64,000 bases of DNA, taken from Streptomyces lienomycini (lineage in GTDB: Bacteria; Actinomycetota; Actinomycetes; Streptomycetales; Streptomycetaceae). Under the pieces are notes generated by a model. That model was not told where the DNA came from and ran no database searches. It saw only the letters and a list, made by a program, of their open reading frames with translations. The stretch spans positions 6,632,001 through 6,696,000 of the forward strand of contig NZ_CP116257.1 of assembly GCF_027947595.1 (NCBI RefSeq), read 5' to 3'. Below are positions 8,873 to 17,645 of this stretch, in pieces. Numbering within the stretch: the first letter of the stretch is position 1; each line of letters opens with the position of its first letter. A program made the position numbers and the translations under genes.

Positions 8873-9388
8873 CTACAGCCCCGGTCCGACGCCCAGGTCG
8901 GCCACCGGAACCGTCCGGACCACCGGCGCCAGTACCCCGGCCTGTGGGAGCTTGGGTGCCGGCAGGCCGAGGGCCGCGGGGTCCGGCGCGGTGAGCGGGG
9001 CGTCCAGGGAAAGGCCGGGCGTCAGGGTCCGCAGCCCGGCGGCGGGGGCGTCGACACCGGCGTGGTCGAAGTCGTCGCCGAGCAGGTGCGGCAGCGGCTG
9101 GCGCAGGTCGGCGCCGGGCAGCCCGCCGTGCACCGGCAACTGCGGCAGGGTCCGCTCCGGCAGCAGCCGGCCCTCGACGTACCGCGGTCCCTCGGGGGCG
9201 CCGGCCGTCGGCACGGGCAGCTCGCCCGCCACCTCGGGCAGCTCCATGCCGAGGGCCGTCTCCGCGCCGCCCAGCGGCACCGGCACGGGGATCGCGCCGG
9301 CCGCGGCGGCCGGGGTCGCGGACCCGCCCACAGCGGCGGCCACACCGGTGACGACGGCGGCCAGGGTTCGTCTGGTGGTCGGCTTCAT
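8873..9388 (-). CDS. Secreted protein of unknown function (171 aa)
   Basis: The N-terminus is a typical Sec signal peptide (KPTTRRTLAAVVTG, then AATPAAAA-like cleavage). The rest is rich in Pro, Leu, Gly and Ala with repeated short LP/PVP blocks and no cysteines. I do not recognise a domain. The ATG at 9388 is preferred over GTG 9397 because AAAGGGA lies 11 bases upstream of the ATG and only 2 bases from the GTG. First of three small secreted-protein genes on the minus strand between melC1 and chpF; a surface or wall role is inferred from position only. Confidence 0.8.
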   Translation of the reverse strand: MKPTTRRTLAAVVTGVAAAVGGSATPAAAAGAIPVPVPLGGAETALGMELPEVAGELPVPTAGAPEGPRYVEGRLLPERTLPQLPVHGGLPGADLRQPLPHLLGDDFDHAGVDAPAAGLRTLTPGLSLDAPLTAPDPAALGLPAPKLPQAGVLAPVVRTVPVADLGVGPGL

Positions 9389-9472
9389 GACAGGCACGGT
9401 CCCTTTCGAGAATGCTGGAAGAACGACGAGAACGACGAGAACGACGAGAACGACGACGAGGTGCGGGGTTGT

Positions 9473-9763
9473 TCAGCCGCCCAGCGGAAGTCCGCCCAGC
9501 AGGCCGCTCGCGGAATTCAGTTCGGTGGTCGCGCCCTTCACCGTGTGCAGCACGGAATCCTTGTTCTCGGTGTCCAGCGCGTCCGACTGGTGCTTGAGCG
9601 GCATGATGTCGATGGGCTCCGCGGTCAGCGCGTTCACGGCACCGTTGAGGCTGGTGGGCGTGAGAGCGGCGGTGTCGGCGGCGTCGTAGGCGAACGCGGG
9701 CACGGCGGAGCCGGCGGCTACCAGGGAACCGGCGACGACGGCGGCGGCCTTGAGGGACTTCAT
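9473..9763 (-). CDS. Small secreted protein of unknown function (96 aa)
   Basis: A Sec signal peptide (KSLKAAAVVAGSLVAAG, cleavage after AFA) is followed by a ~70-residue mature chain beginning YDAADTAAL and ending in a Gly/Leu-rich tail (GLLGGLPLGG). It has no cysteines and no recognised domain. The ATG at 9763 has a GAAAGGAA ribosome site. The same purine-rich leader precedes the neighbouring secreted-protein genes. Sitting between tyrosinase and chaplin genes suggests aerial-growth expression, but no function can be assigned. Confidence 0.8.
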   Translation of the reverse strand: MKSLKAAAVVAGSLVAAGSAVPAFAYDAADTAALTPTSLNGAVNALTAEPIDIMPLKHQSDALDTENKDSVLHTVKGATTELNSASGLLGGLPLGG

Positions 9764-9974
9764 CGTGTTCCTTTCTTCGGCGAGCGTGTCACCGGAGGAA
9801 TTGCTGACGCCCTCCCTAACGACCTGCGCCGGACCCGGAAACTCCGCCGTCCGGAAGACATATGAGATCTCCGGCCGCGCAGCCTGTCCGCCGGAAGGGT
9901 GCCTCGCGAGAACGAGGAACGGGCCGCCGCGCCTCCGGGAGGGGAGGTACGACGGCCCGGAACGCCCCGGGGCG

Positions 9975-10757
9975 TCAGGAGGGATCGGCCGGCAGCGGGT
10001 TCGCCGGTACGGCGGCTTCCGGCGCGGCCGCCTCGGGCGCGGTGGCCTCCGGGGTGGTGGCCTCCGGCGCGGTCGGTACGCCGGGCAGGCCGGCCAGGTC
10101 CGCGGCGGGCAGGCCGTTGCCGACGAGCGTGGCGGCGACGACGTTGACGATGCCGGTCATGACGTCCTCGACGGCCGGGCTCACCTGCTCGGCGGAGCCG
10201 GAGGTGGTGGCCTTGACCAGGGCGTCGATCTGCTTCTGCAGCGCGGTCTGGGCGGTCGCGGACAGGTCGGACGCCGCCGCCGTCCCGTCGGTCTCCTGCG
10301 CCGTGACGGGCGCCGGCAGGGTGACGGGGGTGCCGGTCCCGGCCTCCGGCGCGGTCACGGCCGGCGGCTGGGCCGGGGTGGTCGTGCCCGGGGCGGTCGC
10401 CGCGTCGTCGGCGTCCGGGTCCGCGGTGTCCGCCGGGTTCGCCGCGTCCGCCTTGGCGAGGGCGTCCTTGACGGCGGCGGAGAGCTTGTCCGCGTCCGTG
10501 GCGGAGAGCTGGCCGTTGTCGGCCTTGAGGACGGCGGTGAGCATGTCGGTGACCGGCGTGAGCATCCCGCCCAGGCCGGCCAGGTCGGCGACCTGGCTCT
10601 GCAGTTCCTCCGCGTCGGGCAGCGGCGCGCGGGACGCCGCGTGGGTGCGTTCCCGGGCCGGGCCGCCGTCGGCCGCCATCACCGCCGGACCGGAGAGGCC
10701 GGTCAGGAGGCCGGCGCAGAGTGCGGTGGTGGCGATTCGCCGTGCGGGCAGACGCAT
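9975..10757 (-). CDS. Secreted Ala/Pro/Thr-rich protein of unknown function (260 aa)
   Basis: A signal peptide of about 29 residues (LPARRIATTALCAG, cleavage near VMA-ADG) precedes a mature protein with two helical segments (SQVADLAGLGGMLTPVTDML and LQKQIDALVKATT). These are separated by an extended Ala/Pro/Thr-rich linker. The C-terminus repeats PEA(A/T) units and resembles a wall-spanning or disordered tail. It has no cysteines and no known domain. The ATG at 10757 follows a GAAAGGAA ribosome site. Third of the secreted set. Confidence 0.8.
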   Translation of the reverse strand: MRLPARRIATTALCAGLLTGLSGPAVMAADGGPARERTHAASRAPLPDAEELQSQVADLAGLGGMLTPVTDMLTAVLKADNGQLSATDADKLSAAVKDALAKADAANPADTADPDADDAATAPGTTTPAQPPAVTAPEAGTGTPVTLPAPVTAQETDGTAAASDLSATAQTALQKQIDALVKATTSGSAEQVSPAVEDVMTGIVNVVAATLVGNGLPAADLAGLPGVPTAPEATTPEATAPEAAAPEAAVPANPLPADPS

Positions 10758-11031
10758 GGGGGTTCCTTTCGGTGGTGCGTGGATCTTTCGCCCACCGTGG
10801 AAGCGCCCCCGACGCTCTGCAACCGAGCGGTGACCCGGCATGCTCGCCCGCCTCTCACCCGGCCCGCGTCCTGCCTGGTGGGACACCCTGTCAAGACGCG
10901 TCCGCCGTGTCGGCGCCAGGTCCCCCCATTCGGGGCAGCACACCGCCGTCCGTGCGGCAACGCGAACCGGCCGCCCGCTCGCGGAGGAAACCGCGGTACG
11001 GACGGCCGGTGCGGGGAGTTGCCGGTCGACG

Positions 11032-11271
11032 TCAGTCGTTCTCGCACTCGTTGCCGAACGCCGGGTTCAGCAGGCCGATGATGTCGATGGTGTTACCGCA
11101 GACGTTGACCGGGATGTGGACCGGGACCTGCACCACGTTGCCGGACAGGACGCCCGGGGAGTGGGCGGCGGCGGCCTGCGCGCCGGCGTCGGCGGCGGCG
11201 ACACCGGCGGTGCCCGCCACCGCGGCGGCGGCGACGGAGGTCAGGGCCAGGCCCTTCGCGATACGCGACAT
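11032..11271 (-). CDS. chpF: Short chaplin (ChpF-like)
   Basis: A 79-residue secreted chaplin: a signal peptide of about 27 residues ending AAA-DAG, then one chaplin domain (SPGVLSGNVVQVPVHIPV, VCGNTIDIIG, LLNPAFGNECEND) with both cysteines of the intramolecular disulphide. The domain ends right at the stop, as in canonical short chaplins. The ATG at 11271 has AAGGAG about 9 bases upstream. It is divergent from the polysaccharide operon, with a shared upstream region of about 260 bases. Confidence 0.96.
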   Translation of the reverse strand: MSRIAKGLALTSVAAAAVAGTAGVAAADAGAQAAAAHSPGVLSGNVVQVPVHIPVNVCGNTIDIIGLLNPAFGNECEND

Positions 11272-11327
11272 GGAGAAGTGCTCCTTGGGGGTTGTCACAC
11301 ACATCCGGGCGGCTGCCCGGCGCAGTG

Positions 11328-11355
11328 TCAACGCGTGGCGCCCGCGCGAGTTGTG
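11328..11355 (-). promoter_or_regulatory. Candidate sigma-BldN-type promoter for chpF
   Basis: Read on the minus strand: CACAAC (11355-11350), 16 bases, CGTTGA (11333-11328). This matches 10 of 12 positions of the recalled BldN consensus. The -10 element is identical to that upstream of chpG. It ends 57 bases before the chpF start, almost the same spacing as for chpG. Confidence 0.6.
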
Positions 11356-11532
11356 CCGCCAAAGGGGTGATCTCCCCGGAAACCGGCATTCACAAAGTCA
11401 ACACACTTACCCGGTTTCACCGCACCAGTAGGGATAGCGGTTAGAGTCCCACACCGGTCAAGACATCCCTTTTGGGCCGCTTCGCACCAGCATTTCCCGT
11501 CCCGAGCCTTCTCCGTGAGCGAGGAAACGCGC

Positions 11533-12918
11533 ATGCACCTGCCACCGACCGGATTACGGCCGCGGGTTCTGCACATCACCCAGCCGGCGGACGGCGGGGT
11601 CGCCCGGGTGGTGACGGAGCTGACGCGGGCTCAGCTCACCGCGGGGCTGGGCGTCGTGGTCGCCTGTCCGGACGGGAGCCTGGCCGAGCGGCTGCGTGCG
11701 CTGGGCGCCGACGTGCGGCACTGGTCCGCGACGCGCTCGCCGGGCCCGGCCCTGGTGCCGGAGGTCCGCCGGCTCGCCCGCGTGGTCGAGGACGTACGGC
11801 CCGACCTGGTGCACGCCCACAGCGCTAAGGCCGGTCTCGCGGGGCGGCTCGCCGTACGGGGCCGGATCCCGACCGTGTTCCAGCCGCACGCCTGGTCGTT
11901 CGAGGCGGTCGGCGGGCCCGCCGCGGTCCTCGCCCTCGGCTGGGAGCGGTGGGCGGCGCGGTGGGCGGCGCGGACGGTGTGCGTGAGCGAGGCGGAGCGG
12001 CTGCGGGGCGTGCGGGCCGGCATCCGCGGGCCCGCGACGGTCATCCCGAACGGCGTCGACCTGGACCGCTTCCACACCGACGCCCCCGGCACACCGGACG
12101 TCCCCAACGCCCCGAACACCCCGGACGCCCCCGGCCTCCCCGACGCGCCCGACGTCCCCGAAGGCCCCGGTGCCTCCCCCGGCCCGGCCCGCGTACGGCA
12201 GCGCCACGGCGTCGCCCCGCACGCCCCGTTGGTGGTGTGCGTGGGGCGGCTGTGCCGGCAGAAGGGGCAGGACGTCCTGCTGGACGCGTGGGAGCCGGTC
12301 CTCGCGCGGGTGCCCGGCGCCCGGCTGGTCCTGGTCGGCGACGGCCCCGACCGTGCCCGGCTGGCCGCGCGGGCCCCGGCGTCCGTGCTGTTCGCGGGCG
12401 CCGTCGCGGACGCCGCCGTCTGGTACCGGGCCGCCGACCTGGTCGTCCTGCCGTCGCGCTGGGAGGGCATGGCGCTGGCCCCGTTGGAGGCGATGGCGTG
12501 CGGGCGGCCCGTGGTGGTGACCGACGTGGACGGTGCCCGCGAGGGCCTGCCGCCCGCTCTCGTGCCGCACTGCCTGGTACCGCCCGAGGATCCCGCGGCA
12601 CTGGCCGACGCCGTGAGCGCGCTGCTGCTCGACACGCCGCTGCGCGCGTCGCTCGGCCGCCGGGGGCGCGCACACGTCCGGTCCGGACACGACGTGCGGC
12701 ACACGTCCGCGGCGGTCACGGCCCTGTACGGCGACCTCCTCGGCGGCGTACACCGCGCACCGGCCGCCGGTCCCGCCCCCGGGGCCACGCCCCTCGCGCA
12801 CGGCGCTCCGTCCACCGAGGCGCCCGCCGCGCCTCGTCCCTCCCCCGGCGACAGGCCCGCAGGTGTGGGGCGGCCGGCCGTCGTGCCCATCGAGTGCAGG
12901 GAGTCCATCCAGCCGTGA
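11533..12918 (+). CDS. GT4-type glycosyltransferase, first gene of the polysaccharide operon; contains a TTA codon
   Basis: A 461-residue GT-B glycosyltransferase. The N-domain begins RVLHITQPADGG. The C-domain has the donor-binding features VGRLCRQKGQDVLLDAW, LVGDGPDR and a PSRWEGMALAPLEAMACG acidic motif. It probably transfers a sugar from a nucleotide donor during repeat-unit assembly. Residues 183-218, between the domains, are a low-complexity insert of Asp/Ala/Pro units. Codon 8 is TTA (11554-11556), a rare leucine codon read only by the bldA tRNA. The ATG at 11533 is chosen because GAGG lies 8 bases upstream; an in-frame GTG at 11515 lacks one. The stop overlaps the next start (GTGA). 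Confidence 0.9.
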   Translation: MHLPPTGLRPRVLHITQPADGGVARVVTELTRAQLTAGLGVVVACPDGSLAERLRALGADVRHWSATRSPGPALVPEVRRLARVVEDVRPDLVHAHSAKAGLAGRLAVRGRIPTVFQPHAWSFEAVGGPAAVLALGWERWAARWAARTVCVSEAERLRGVRAGIRGPATVIPNGVDLDRFHTDAPGTPDVPNAPNTPDAPGLPDAPDVPEGPGASPGPARVRQRHGVAPHAPLVVCVGRLCRQKGQDVLLDAWEPVLARVPGARLVLVGDGPDRARLAARAPASVLFAGAVADAAVWYRAADLVVLPSRWEGMALAPLEAMACGRPVVVTDVDGAREGLPPALVPHCLVPPEDPAALADAVSALLLDTPLRASLGRRGRAHVRSGHDVRHTSAAVTALYGDLLGGVHRAPAAGPAPGATPLAHGAPSTEAPAAPRPSPGDRPAGVGRPAVVPIECRESIQP

Positions 12919-14392
12919 GCGCGGAAAGCACCGTCCCCTCCCCCGCCGGCCAGTCGCGCGAACTCGGCCCGTCCCCCGTCTCCGTGCTGCCGCAGCGCGA
13001 CGGCACCGGCACCCCCGGCTGCCCGCCGGGCGTCCGCGCCGCGGCCGGACTCCCCGCTGCCGCTGCTCGTCGCGGACGGCACGGCGGCCCTGCCGGGCTC
13101 ACTGGCCCTCACCGGCGCCCCCACCAGCCGCTGCTCGCGGCCCTGCTGGTCGCGGCCTCGCTGCTGCTGCGCCCCGGCCGCACCCGGCCCGGCGGCCGTG
13201 CGGCGCGCTGGACGACCTGCCCGCCCTGTGCGGCCGGGTCGCGGTGGTCTGGCTGACGCTGGCGGCGCTCGTCGCGGCGTACTCCCCGCCGCAGGCGCTG
13301 TCCGTGCGCACCCTGGTCCTCGGCTTCCTGCTGCACACGGCGGCGGGCTGCGCCGGCCGGGCCGCCGTGCACCGCAGGCACCGTACGGCGCTGCTGAGCC
13401 GCCCCCGCGCGGCCCTCGTCGTCGGTCCGGCGGCGACGGCGCAGCGCGTGGCCTCGGCGCTGCTGCGCCACCCGCGCTGCGGACTCCGCCCGGTCGGGGT
13501 CGTCACCGACGAACCGGGCGGCGCCGCGGGCCTGCCCGTGCTCTCCACGGGCGAGGAGGCGCGGCGGGCGGTCGTGCAGAACGGCGTACGGGACGTCCTG
13601 ATCGTCGCCCCCTCTGCCGCCCCGTCCGCTGCCCCCTCCGTGCCTCCCTCCGTGGACCCCGCCGTTCGGACCCGGCAGGCGGCGCTGCTGCGGGCGCTGG
13701 CCGGGGCGGGCTGCGCGGTGTGGGAGGTGGACGCGGAGACCCCCTCCCCCGCGGGAGGACGGCACCGCGTCGCCGGGTTCCCCTGCCGGCGTCTGGGCCC
13801 GGGCCCCCGGCGGCCGGGCGGCGCGGGCAAGCGGGTGCTGGACCTGACGCTGTCCGGGGTGCTGTTGCTGCTGCTGAGCCCCCTGCTGCTGGCCTGCGCG
13901 ACGGTGCTGAGGGTGGTGGGCGGTCCGGGTGTGCTGTTCCGGCAGGAGCGCGTCGGCAAGGACGGCGTGCCGTTCACGCTGCTGAAGTTCCGCACCCACC
14001 GCCCGGCCGACGAGCACGAGTCGGCGACCCGGTGGAGCGTGGCGGACGAACGCCGGATGCCGTGGTTCTGCCGCTTCCTGCGGCGCACCTCGCTGGACGA
14101 ACTGCTCCAGCTGTGGAACGTCTTCCGGGGCGACATGAGCCTGGTCGGCCCCCGCCCCGAACGCCCGTACTTCGTGGCCCAGTTCAGCCGCTCCCACCCC
14201 GGTTACGCGGCCCGCCACCGGATGCCGGCCGGGATCACGGGCCTGGCGCAGATCAACGGGCTGCGGGGCGACACCTCGATCGAGGACCGGGCCCGCTTCG
14301 ACAACGCGTACATCGACGACTGGTCGCTGTGGCAGGACGTCTGCATCCTGCTGCGCACGGCCGTCGCGCTCGTGCGTCCCACGGGGAGCTGA
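12915..14392 (+). CDS. Undecaprenyl-phosphate sugar phosphotransferase (bacterial sugar transferase), N-terminal part frame-disrupted
   Basis: The C-terminal half is an intact sugar transferase domain: KRVLDLTLSGV membrane helix, FRQERVG, FTLLKFRT, LRRTSLDELLQLWNV, GDMSLVGPRPE and the GITGLAQINGLRG motif. This family loads the first sugar-phosphate on the lipid carrier. The GTG at 12915 overlaps the previous stop, and its first ~37 codons look genuine. After that the protein-like sequence switches frame: first to the +1 frame (PLPLLVADGTAALPGSLAL, near 13050-13115), then back (LLAALLVAASLLLRPG, near 13125-13170), then to the frame that runs to the stop (CGALDDLPALCGRVAVVW). Three compensating shifts are needed to rebuild a normal N-terminal membrane region. 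Either assembly indels or real decay. Confidence 0.75.
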
Positions 14393-14397
14393 GCGCG

Positions 14398-15717
14398 GTG
14401 AGCGGCCACGCCCTGACCCTGGGGACCGCCGGGCACCCGCGGCGGCTGCCGCCCGTGCTGGCCGTGGTCGCGGTCGTCGCCCTGCTCGCCCTGCCGCTGG
14501 GCCCGGACGCCGGGGGCGGCGCGCATCCGGCCGACGCGGTCTCCGCGCTGATGGTGCTGTACTGCGCCCTGCGGCTGGTGCGGGACCGGCGGCGCCCCCT
14601 GACCCGTACGGCCGCCGTGGTCCTCGGGCTGCCCGTCCTCGGGCTGGCCGTCGCCGCGGTGGGCGCCGTCTCGCCGGGGGCCGCGCTGACCGGCCTGGGC
14701 CGCTACCTCCAGGTCTTCGTCCTGGTCCCGGCCGCCGTGCTGCTCCTGGTCCGCGACCGGGCCGACGTGCGGCTGCTCACCTGGTCGACGGTGGGGCTCG
14801 CGGTGTGGCAGGGGGCGGTCGGCGTGCACCAGTACGTCACCGGGACCGGCGCCTCCTACCAGGGCGAGCGGATCCGGGCGGTGGGGACCTTCGGGGCGCA
14901 GGACGTGATGGGCATGGCGACCGTGGTCTCCTTGGGGCTGGTCTGCGCGGTCGGGCTGGCGCTGGGCCGGACACCGGTGCGGCACCGGCTGGTCGCCGCC
15001 GGGTGCGCGCTCGGTCTGCTGCTGCCGCTCGCCCTGTCGTTCAGCCGCGGGGCGTGGATCGCGACGGCGGTGACGTGCGCGGTGCAGTTGCTCCTGGCCG
15101 GGGTGCGCCGGGCGCTGGCGGTCGGGGCGGCCGTGGTCGCGGCCGCGGTGGTGCTGGTGGGCGGGTTCGGGGTCGGTACGGCGATGCTCCAGGAACGGGT
15201 CGCCAGCATCACCGAGGTCACCGCCGCCCCCGACCAGTCGGTGACCGACCGGTACACGATGTGGGCGGCGGCCTGCGACATGTGGCGGGAGCGGCCGTTG
15301 ACCGGCGTGGGCCTGAAGGGGTTCCCCGAGCACCGCGACGCGCACGCCTCGCTGGCACTGTCCTCGGGCAGCGAGACCGACGGCGCAGGTGCCGGGTACC
15401 GCAGGCAGCCGCTGCTGTCCCCGCACAACATGTACCTGCTGGTGCTGGCCGAGCAGGGGCTGATCGGGCTGCTCGCGCTCGCCGGGAGCTGGCTGGCGCT
15501 GCTGGTACTGGCCCTGCGCCGGCTCCGTGGCGTGCGCCGGGCGCGGGGAGCGGTGCCGGACTGCGCGCTGGTCGCCTGCGGGCTGCTGGTGTGGCAGCTG
15601 ACCGACTTCGCGTACGCGGACATCGGCGGGCCCTCGACCGTGCTGACGGCGGTCTGCTTCGGGCTGGCGGCCTGGTGGGCGCTGGGGTCCGGCGCGCGGG
15701 GGGTGGCGGAGCGGTGA
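14398..15717 (+). CDS. O-antigen ligase / Wzy-type polymerase family membrane protein
   Basis: A 439-residue integral membrane protein with about ten predicted hydrophobic segments. A long external loop near residues 275-345 holds the family-typical features (DRYTMWAAACDMWRERPLTGVGLKGF and SPHNMYLLVLAEQG). This O-antigen ligase/polymerase family joins lipid-linked oligosaccharide units outside the membrane. With a flippase and a Wzz-like gene in the same operon, a polymerase role is the likelier reading. The GTG at 14398 has a GGGGAG ribosome site and lies 5 bases after the previous stop. The end overlaps the flippase start by 4 bases. Confidence 0.88.
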   Translation: MSGHALTLGTAGHPRRLPPVLAVVAVVALLALPLGPDAGGGAHPADAVSALMVLYCALRLVRDRRRPLTRTAAVVLGLPVLGLAVAAVGAVSPGAALTGLGRYLQVFVLVPAAVLLLVRDRADVRLLTWSTVGLAVWQGAVGVHQYVTGTGASYQGERIRAVGTFGAQDVMGMATVVSLGLVCAVGLALGRTPVRHRLVAAGCALGLLLPLALSFSRGAWIATAVTCAVQLLLAGVRRALAVGAAVVAAAVVLVGGFGVGTAMLQERVASITEVTAAPDQSVTDRYTMWAAACDMWRERPLTGVGLKGFPEHRDAHASLALSSGSETDGAGAGYRRQPLLSPHNMYLLVLAEQGLIGLLALAGSWLALLVLALRRLRGVRRARGAVPDCALVACGLLVWQLTDFAYADIGGPSTVLTAVCFGLAAWWALGSGARGVAER

Positions 15718-17645
15718 CGACGGCCGAGCCGCGCACGGCGCCAGGGGCGGGCGGTACGACCGTGCCCCCGGCCCGGGAGGCCGCGCCGGACGCGGTCGTC
15801 CCGGCGTCCGAGGGTCGTTCGTCGCGGGGTTTCCTGGCCCGCGCCGCCTTCGTGACGGCCGTGCTGTCGGTGGCCGGGTCGGTGCTCGGGCTGGCCCGGG
15901 ACCAGGCGCTGGCCACGCTGTTCGGCGCGGGCAGCGAGACGGACGCCTTCCTGGTGGCGTGGACGGTGCCGGAGTTCGCGGCGACGTTGCTGATCGAGGA
16001 CGGGCTGGCCTTCGCGCTGGTCCCGATGTTCAGCCTGGCCCTGGCCCGCCGCGCCCGGGGCGCCCCGCGAGACCCGGTCCGCGCGCTGGTCGCCTCGACC
16101 CTGCCCCGGCTGGCCCTGGCCTTCGCGGCGACCGGTGCGCTGGTCGCCGTCGCCGCGCCGGTGCTGGTGCGGGCCCTGGCGCCGGGGCTGCCCGACCACG
16201 CCCTCGCCGTGGACTGCACCCGGCTCACCGCCACCTGCGTCGTCAGCTTCGGGCTCGCCGGGTACTGCAGCGCCGCACTGCGCGCGCACCGGCGGTTCCT
16301 GGCACCGGCGGCGATCTACGTGGCGTACAACACCGGCATCATCACGGCGATGTTCGTGCTCGGCGGACGCTGGGGGGTGCGCTCGGCGGCGGTCGGGGTG
16401 GCGGTGGGCGGGGTCCTGATGGTGGCGGCCCAGTTGCCCTCGCTGCTCGGGCGGTTGCGGCGCCCGACGCCGGACGGCGAGCGGTCCCCGGGCCCCGAGG
16501 ACCGGACGGCCGCCGAGGACCGGGCGACCGCTGAGGCCGGGACGGCCGTGGCCGACCTGACGCACACGGGCGACCGGAGATACACGCGGAACCAGACGCT
16601 CACGGACGACCGGACGAACCCGCAGAACCAGACGGTCACGGACGACCGGACGAACGCGGACGACCGGGCGAGCGCGAGGAGCCGCGAGCAGTCCCTCGCG
16701 CCGGCCCTGTTCGCCACCGTCCTGCTGTTCGCCCTGTGCCGCCAGTCCCAGGTCCTCATCGAGCGCTTCCTGGCCTCCGGGCTGCCCTCCGGGGCGATCT
16801 CGCACCTGAACTACGCGCAGAAGGTCGCCCAGATCCCGATGACGCTGTCCCTGATGCTGTGCACGGTCACCTTCCCGGTGGTCGCCCGCGCGCTGGCCGA
16901 CGGCGACACCGAACGGGCGCGCGACCGGGTCGAGCGAGACGTGGCGCTGGCCGCCTGCCTGGTGCTGCTGGGCGCGGCCGTCGTCGTCGCCTGTGCGCCG
17001 CTGATCGTCCACCTGCTCTTCCAGCGCGGCGCGTTCACGGCGGCGGACACGGCGGCGACCGCGGGCGTCATGCGGGTGTATGCCCTCGGGCTGCTCGGCC
17101 AGACCGTCGTCGGCGCGCTGGCCCGCTCCTACTTCTCGGCGGGCCGCGCCTCCTGGTACCCGTTCGCCGCGATGGCCGCGGGCGTCGCCGTCACCGCCGC
17201 CGTCGGTGCCGGGGCCGTCGGCCCGTGGGGCGTGAGCGGCATCGCCGCCGCCAACGCCGCCGGCATCACCGTCGCCGCCGCGCTGCTGCTCGCCGGGATG
17301 GGGCCGCGCAGCGTGCCGGTACGGGTCCGGCGTGTCCTGGGCAGCCTGGGCCGGCCGGTGCTGGCGGCCGCGGTGGCGACCGGCGCGGGCGCGCTGGCCG
17401 CGGACCGGGTCGCCGGCCCCGGCGTCTCGCTGGCCGTCGGCGCCGCCACCGTCGGCGGTGTCTTCGTCCTCCTCGGCCTGGCCCTGGGCGTCCCGGTCCC
17501 CGGTCCCGCCCCGGTCCGCCCCACCCGGTCCGCCGTCCGCTTCCTCCGCCGCGACTCCCCCCGCCCCGACTCCGTCCGCCCCGTCACACGAAGGCATCCG
17601 CATGGCCGTTTCCGCTTCCGGTCCCCCTTCCGCCGCGACCGCTGA
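15714..17645 (+). CDS. MurJ/MviN-family lipid-linked oligosaccharide flippase
   Basis: A 643-residue MOP-superfamily flippase with about 12-14 hydrophobic helices. MurJ-like features include ARAAFVTAVLSVAGSVLGLARDQALATLFG at the N-terminus and LLFALCRQSQVLIERFLASGL later. Here it most likely flips the undecaprenyl-linked repeat unit rather than lipid II, because it sits between ligase/polymerase and glycosyltransferase genes. Residues ~253-325 form a long hydrophilic cytoplasmic loop made of imperfect repeats (TDDRTN, AEDRAT, NQTLT units), which is absent from ordinary MurJ proteins. The start overlaps the previous stop (GTGA). Confidence 0.88.
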   Translation: MTTAEPRTAPGAGGTTVPPAREAAPDAVVPASEGRSSRGFLARAAFVTAVLSVAGSVLGLARDQALATLFGAGSETDAFLVAWTVPEFAATLLIEDGLAFALVPMFSLALARRARGAPRDPVRALVASTLPRLALAFAATGALVAVAAPVLVRALAPGLPDHALAVDCTRLTATCVVSFGLAGYCSAALRAHRRFLAPAAIYVAYNTGIITAMFVLGGRWGVRSAAVGVAVGGVLMVAAQLPSLLGRLRRPTPDGERSPGPEDRTAAEDRATAEAGTAVADLTHTGDRRYTRNQTLTDDRTNPQNQTVTDDRTNADDRASARSREQSLAPALFATVLLFALCRQSQVLIERFLASGLPSGAISHLNYAQKVAQIPMTLSLMLCTVTFPVVARALADGDTERARDRVERDVALAACLVLLGAAVVVACAPLIVHLLFQRGAFTAADTAATAGVMRVYALGLLGQTVVGALARSYFSAGRASWYPFAAMAAGVAVTAAVGAGAVGPWGVSGIAAANAAGITVAAALLLAGMGPRSVPVRVRRVLGSLGRPVLAAAVATGAGALAADRVAGPGVSLAVGAATVGGVFVLLGLALGVPVPGPAPVRPTRSAVRFLRRDSPRPDSVRPVTRRHPHGRFRFRSPFRRDR

